From an uncultured Verrucomicrobiota bacterium (GTDB lineage Bacteria; Verrucomicrobiota; Verrucomicrobiia; Limisphaerales; UBA9464): a stretch of DNA of 9,405 nucleotides. Under the pieces are notes generated by a model, which made no database searches, was not told where the DNA came from, and worked only from the letters and a program-made list of their open reading frames with translations. The DNA lies in contig CAIYXO010000098.1 in assembly GCA_903930165.1 (NCBI GenBank), positions 1 through 9,405 on the forward strand, given 5' to 3'. The position numbers and the translations under genes are program-made. Positions 7,037 to 9,405 of the stretch are shown here, one piece after another. The stretch's first letter is position 1, and the number at the start of each line of letters is the position of its first letter.

Positions 7037-8419
7037 ATGCGTATCACGAACCTCAATCCCGACTCGGACATCGGCGCCAGCGCGTGGATGACCACCATCG
7101 ACGGGCACACACTGCTGATGGACACCGGCACGCATCCCAAACGGGAGGGACTCGCGTCGTTGCCGCTCTACGACAAGGTGCAGGACCTCGAGGTGGATGC
7201 CATCGCGCTCTCCCACTGCCATCACGACCACGTCGGCTCCCTTCCGGTCGCCCTCCAGTATTTCCCGCATGCCCGGGTGCTGATGACCGACCTGAGCTAC
7301 TTCATCGTGGAGCGCATCCTCCACAACTCGGTCAACGTGATGACCCGTCAGCGCGATGAACTGGGGATCCGCGAGTATCCGCTCTACACCCACGAGGAGG
7401 TCGACGACCGCGCTGCGGTGTTCCAGGGATTCGGCTACCGGCGGGAGATCGAATGGGCCCAGTTTCCGAAGTCCGCGCCGGGTCAGCGTCATCGCGGGCC
7501 GACCCTCGAGTTCTTCGACGCGGGCCACGCGCTGGGCTCGGCCGGCATCCTGGTCCGGGGTCGCAAGCAGTCCGTTTTCTATTCCGGCGACGTCTGCTTC
7601 CACGACCAGACCTTGCTGCGCGCCGCGGACTTCGATGGCGTCAAGGCCGACGTGCTGGTGATGGAGACGACCCGAGGCAACCGCGCGGTTTCGCCCACCT
7701 TCAAGAGGTCGGACGAACTGAACCGCCTGGCCGTGGCCATCGAGCGGGTCCTCGCCCGCAAGGGCACGGTGCTGATCCCGGCCTTCGCGCTCGGACGCTC
7801 CCAGGAGATGCTCGCCTTCCTCGCCCAGCTCATGCGGGCCGGGAGGATCCGCGAACAGCCGGTCTACATCGGCGGTCTGGGACGGGTTTTCACCGAGATC
7901 TACGACCTGCAGTCCGCGCGGACCAACCGCTCGCTGCCGTCGCTGAAGCTCACCAACGCGCTCAATCTCCAGGTCCTCTCGGCCACCGATTTCGAGGCCA
8001 TGTCCCTGCGCGGCGGCAAGATCTGCGTCCTGACCTCGGGCATGATGAGCGAGAACACCGGCGCCCATGCCCTTGCCCAGCGCCTGCTGGAGGACGAGCG
8101 CCACGGCATCTTCTTCGTCGGCTACGCCGATCCCGAGACGCCGGGTGGACGGGTGAAGGCGGCCAAGCATGGCGAACGGTTCCTGTTCAGCCCTTCGGTC
8201 GGAAAGCTCACCCGCCGCTGCGAGGTCATGGACTTCGACCTGACCGCCCACGCCAACCGCGACGATCTGCTCGGCATGGTGGCCGACATCAATCCGCGCA
8301 CCGTGGTCCTCGGACATGGCGACCACGACGCCCGGGCCTGGATCGCCGACTCCATCATGGAACGGCATCCGAAGATGAAGATCCTGCAGCCCGGACCGGG
8401 CCAGACGGTGGATATCTAA
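7037..8419 (+). CDS. Metallo-beta-lactamase-fold beta-CASP nuclease (CPSF73/YSH1-like)
   Basis: This is a 460-residue cytosolic protein without signal peptide. The MBL fold shows motif 1 D29 (MDTG), motif 2 H60-C-H62-H63-D64-H65, motif 3 H164 (DAGHALGSA) and motif 4 D185 (YSGDV). The beta-CASP insert carries E210 in METTRG (motif A), the IPAFALGRSQEML phrase at 247-259, and H405 in TAHAN (motif C). The last metal ligand is H427 (GHGDHD). All metal-binding positions known for the family are therefore present. Relatives are the CPSF73 and archaeal aCPSF endo- and exoribonucleases, which cut RNA in two-zinc active sites; RNA processing or decay is the likely role. There is no KH domain, unlike archaeal aCPSF1. 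The size matches bacterial single-domain members of about 450-470 residues. Deviations from consensus are METTRG for the usual E-S-T-Y-G and TAHAN for SAHAD/S. The next gene begins 42 nt downstream and may share the transcript. Confidence 0.93.
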   Translation: MRITNLNPDSDIGASAWMTTIDGHTLLMDTGTHPKREGLASLPLYDKVQDLEVDAIALSHCHHDHVGSLPVALQYFPHARVLMTDLSYFIVERILHNSVNVMTRQRDELGIREYPLYTHEEVDDRAAVFQGFGYRREIEWAQFPKSAPGQRHRGPTLEFFDAGHALGSAGILVRGRKQSVFYSGDVCFHDQTLLRAADFDGVKADVLVMETTRGNRAVSPTFKRSDELNRLAVAIERVLARKGTVLIPAFALGRSQEMLAFLAQLMRAGRIREQPVYIGGLGRVFTEIYDLQSARTNRSLPSLKLTNALNLQVLSATDFEAMSLRGGKICVLTSGMMSENTGAHALAQRLLEDERHGIFFVGYADPETPGGRVKAAKHGERFLFSPSVGKLTRRCEVMDFDLTAHANRDDLLGMVADINPRTVVLGHGDHDARAWIADSIMERHPKMKILQPGPGQTVDI

Positions 8420-8461
8420 GCCCCTGGCCACGCCTCCGGAATTCAGCCGGCCTCCGCGAGA

Positions 8462-9405
8462 ATGACCGACCGCCAGAGTCTCTTCGCCGTCCTGGTGGTG
8501 GTCTATCTCACCGAGTGCCTGCTTTGGGTGCGGCGCGGCGGGGTCGTGTTTCGACGCGGGATGTCCGGATGGAAGGTGCGGGTGGAAGGTGAGGTGGCCC
8601 GCAACGACCGCGGCGACCTCCACTGGGCTTGGCCCCTGCCTCCGTTCGGAGGACTTGCGGTCTGCTACGGGATCCCTTTCTCTCTGGGAACCAAGGGTTT
8701 ACTGAATGCGACCGGTGCCGCGTTCCACCCTTCCGGACGGCCTCTGCAGCCCGCGGCTTTCATCGCATGGGAAGAGATCCGGTCGGTGGAGACCGCGGGT
8801 CGTGTCCTGAAGGTCAACGGCACCGGATTCTGGCGCAGCGATTCCCCGCTCGAACCCCTTCGGCTCGGCAAACTGATACAAGGTCTGCGAAAGACCGAAC
8901 CCGCCGACCGTGCAGGCGCTATCGGTAATGCTGCTCGTAAGTCCTTCGATTTGGCGGCCATCCGCGCCCGGCTCCATTCGTTGGAAACCACCTTGGTTCC
9001 GGTACGCCGGCTTTCCATGGCGGTTGCAGCGCTTTTGTTTGTGGCGACCCCGGCCGCGGTGATGCTGACCGGATGGTTTCCGACGCTCTACATCGTGGTT
9101 CCCCTGTTGTTTGTGATGACCGGCTTGATGGCACGTCTTGCGGGGCAGGCGCATCGGGCACTCCAGCCGGAGGCGGAGGACGAGCGGTTCCGGCTGCTGC
9201 TGACCCTGTTTCTTTCTCCGGCGGCGGCCATCCGGGCCGTGGATCCGCTTCAACGCACGCTTCTCGAGGAATTCCATCCCGCGGCCGTCGCCTGTGTGCT
9301 CCTTGAAGGCGAAGACCGCCGGCGGTTCCTCTCGGAAGTCTGGCGCGACCTGCGGTTTCCGCGGCTTCCCGAGTGCCCTTTGGAGCTCAAGGAAGCCGTT
9401 GAAAC
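8462..9405 (+). CDS. Membrane protein of unknown function (3' end cut by window)
   Basis: From ATG 8462 the frame stays open through 314 codons to the window edge, long for a chance frame, and it is the longest in this stretch. I do not recognise the family. A hydrophobic helix lies at about 7-23 (LFAVLVVVYLTECLLWV). A soluble part follows with short strands: FIAWEEIRSVE (100-110) and VLKVNG (115-120), then a helix about 133-143. This is reminiscent of a bacterial PH-like fold, but that is a guess. A second and third hydrophobic helix lie at about 184-204 and 207-227, and a charged region with LLLTLF (245-250) follows. The N-terminal part is strongly GC3-biased like its neighbours. The middle part (about 8640-9130) uses more T-ending codons and a TTA, so its codon use is less adapted. 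No Shine-Dalgarno precedes the ATG. The 42-nt gap to the nuclease gene suggests a common transcript, but functional linkage is not shown. Confidence 0.7.
   Translation, partial: MTDRQSLFAVLVVVYLTECLLWVRRGGVVFRRGMSGWKVRVEGEVARNDRGDLHWAWPLPPFGGLAVCYGIPFSLGTKGLLNATGAAFHPSGRPLQPAAFIAWEEIRSVETAGRVLKVNGTGFWRSDSPLEPLRLGKLIQGLRKTEPADRAGAIGNAARKSFDLAAIRARLHSLETTLVPVRRLSMAVAALLFVATPAAVMLTGWFPTLYIVVPLLFVMTGLMARLAGQAHRALQPEAEDERFRLLLTLFLSPAAAIRAVDPLQRTLLEEFHPAAVACVLLEGEDRRRFLSEVWRDLRFPRLPECPLELKEAVE

Noticed and set aside
8420..8461. Possible terminator between the nuclease and membrane protein genes
   Set aside because: The CCGG and GGCC repeats are short and self-complementary, and no T-tract follows.
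6635..8623. 662-codon open frame on the minus strand, opposite the nuclease
   Set aside because: It runs antisense through a gene with all beta-CASP motifs intact and crosses the divergent intergenic region. It is a shadow frame.
8699..9277. 192-codon minus-strand frame near the window end
   Set aside because: The plus-strand frame from 8462 is longer, open to the edge and encodes clear hydrophobic helices; the minus product is Arg/Gln/Gly-rich.

Overview
The window is GC-rich coding DNA, densely packed, with short gaps and mostly without Shine-Dalgarno sequences. Three things point to the Verrucomicrobiota (or a close Planctomycetota-Verrucomicrobiota-Chlamydiota relative): a pseudopilin of the FTLIELLVVIAIIAILA type, a very large secreted beta-helix protein ending in a small Ig-like domain, and Sel1-repeat and EF-hand proteins. 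This assignment is an inference from gene style; there is no marker gene here.

Layout. (1) Positions 1-2227, plus strand: the 3' part of a protein with a C-terminal pair of EF-hand-like loops, whose stop codon overlaps (ATGA) the start of an exported Sel1-repeat protein. (2) Positions 2228-2419: a convergent gap with a degenerate octamer repeat and a small perfect hairpin. (3) Positions 2420-3961, minus strand: a pseudopilin gene followed after 15 nt by a gene for a protein resembling the C-terminal half of arginyl/leucyl-tRNA-protein transferases. (4) Positions 4048-6912, minus strand: a 938-residue secreted beta-helix protein with a strong intrinsic terminator behind it. (5) Positions 6913-7036: a divergent intergenic region. 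(6) Positions 7037-9405, plus strand: a beta-CASP metallo-beta-lactamase-fold (CPSF73-like) nuclease, then an unrecognised membrane protein that runs off the window end.

Together these look like envelope or surface functions (exported Sel1 protein, pseudopilin, secreted beta-helix protein, membrane protein) beside one RNA-processing enzyme. I see no mobile element, tRNA, rRNA, CRISPR array or defence cassette. The least ordinary items are the cysteine-poor transferase linked to a pseudopilin, the EF-hand/Sel1 coupled pair, and the octamer intergenic repeat. I found no convincing evidence of an entirely new system.
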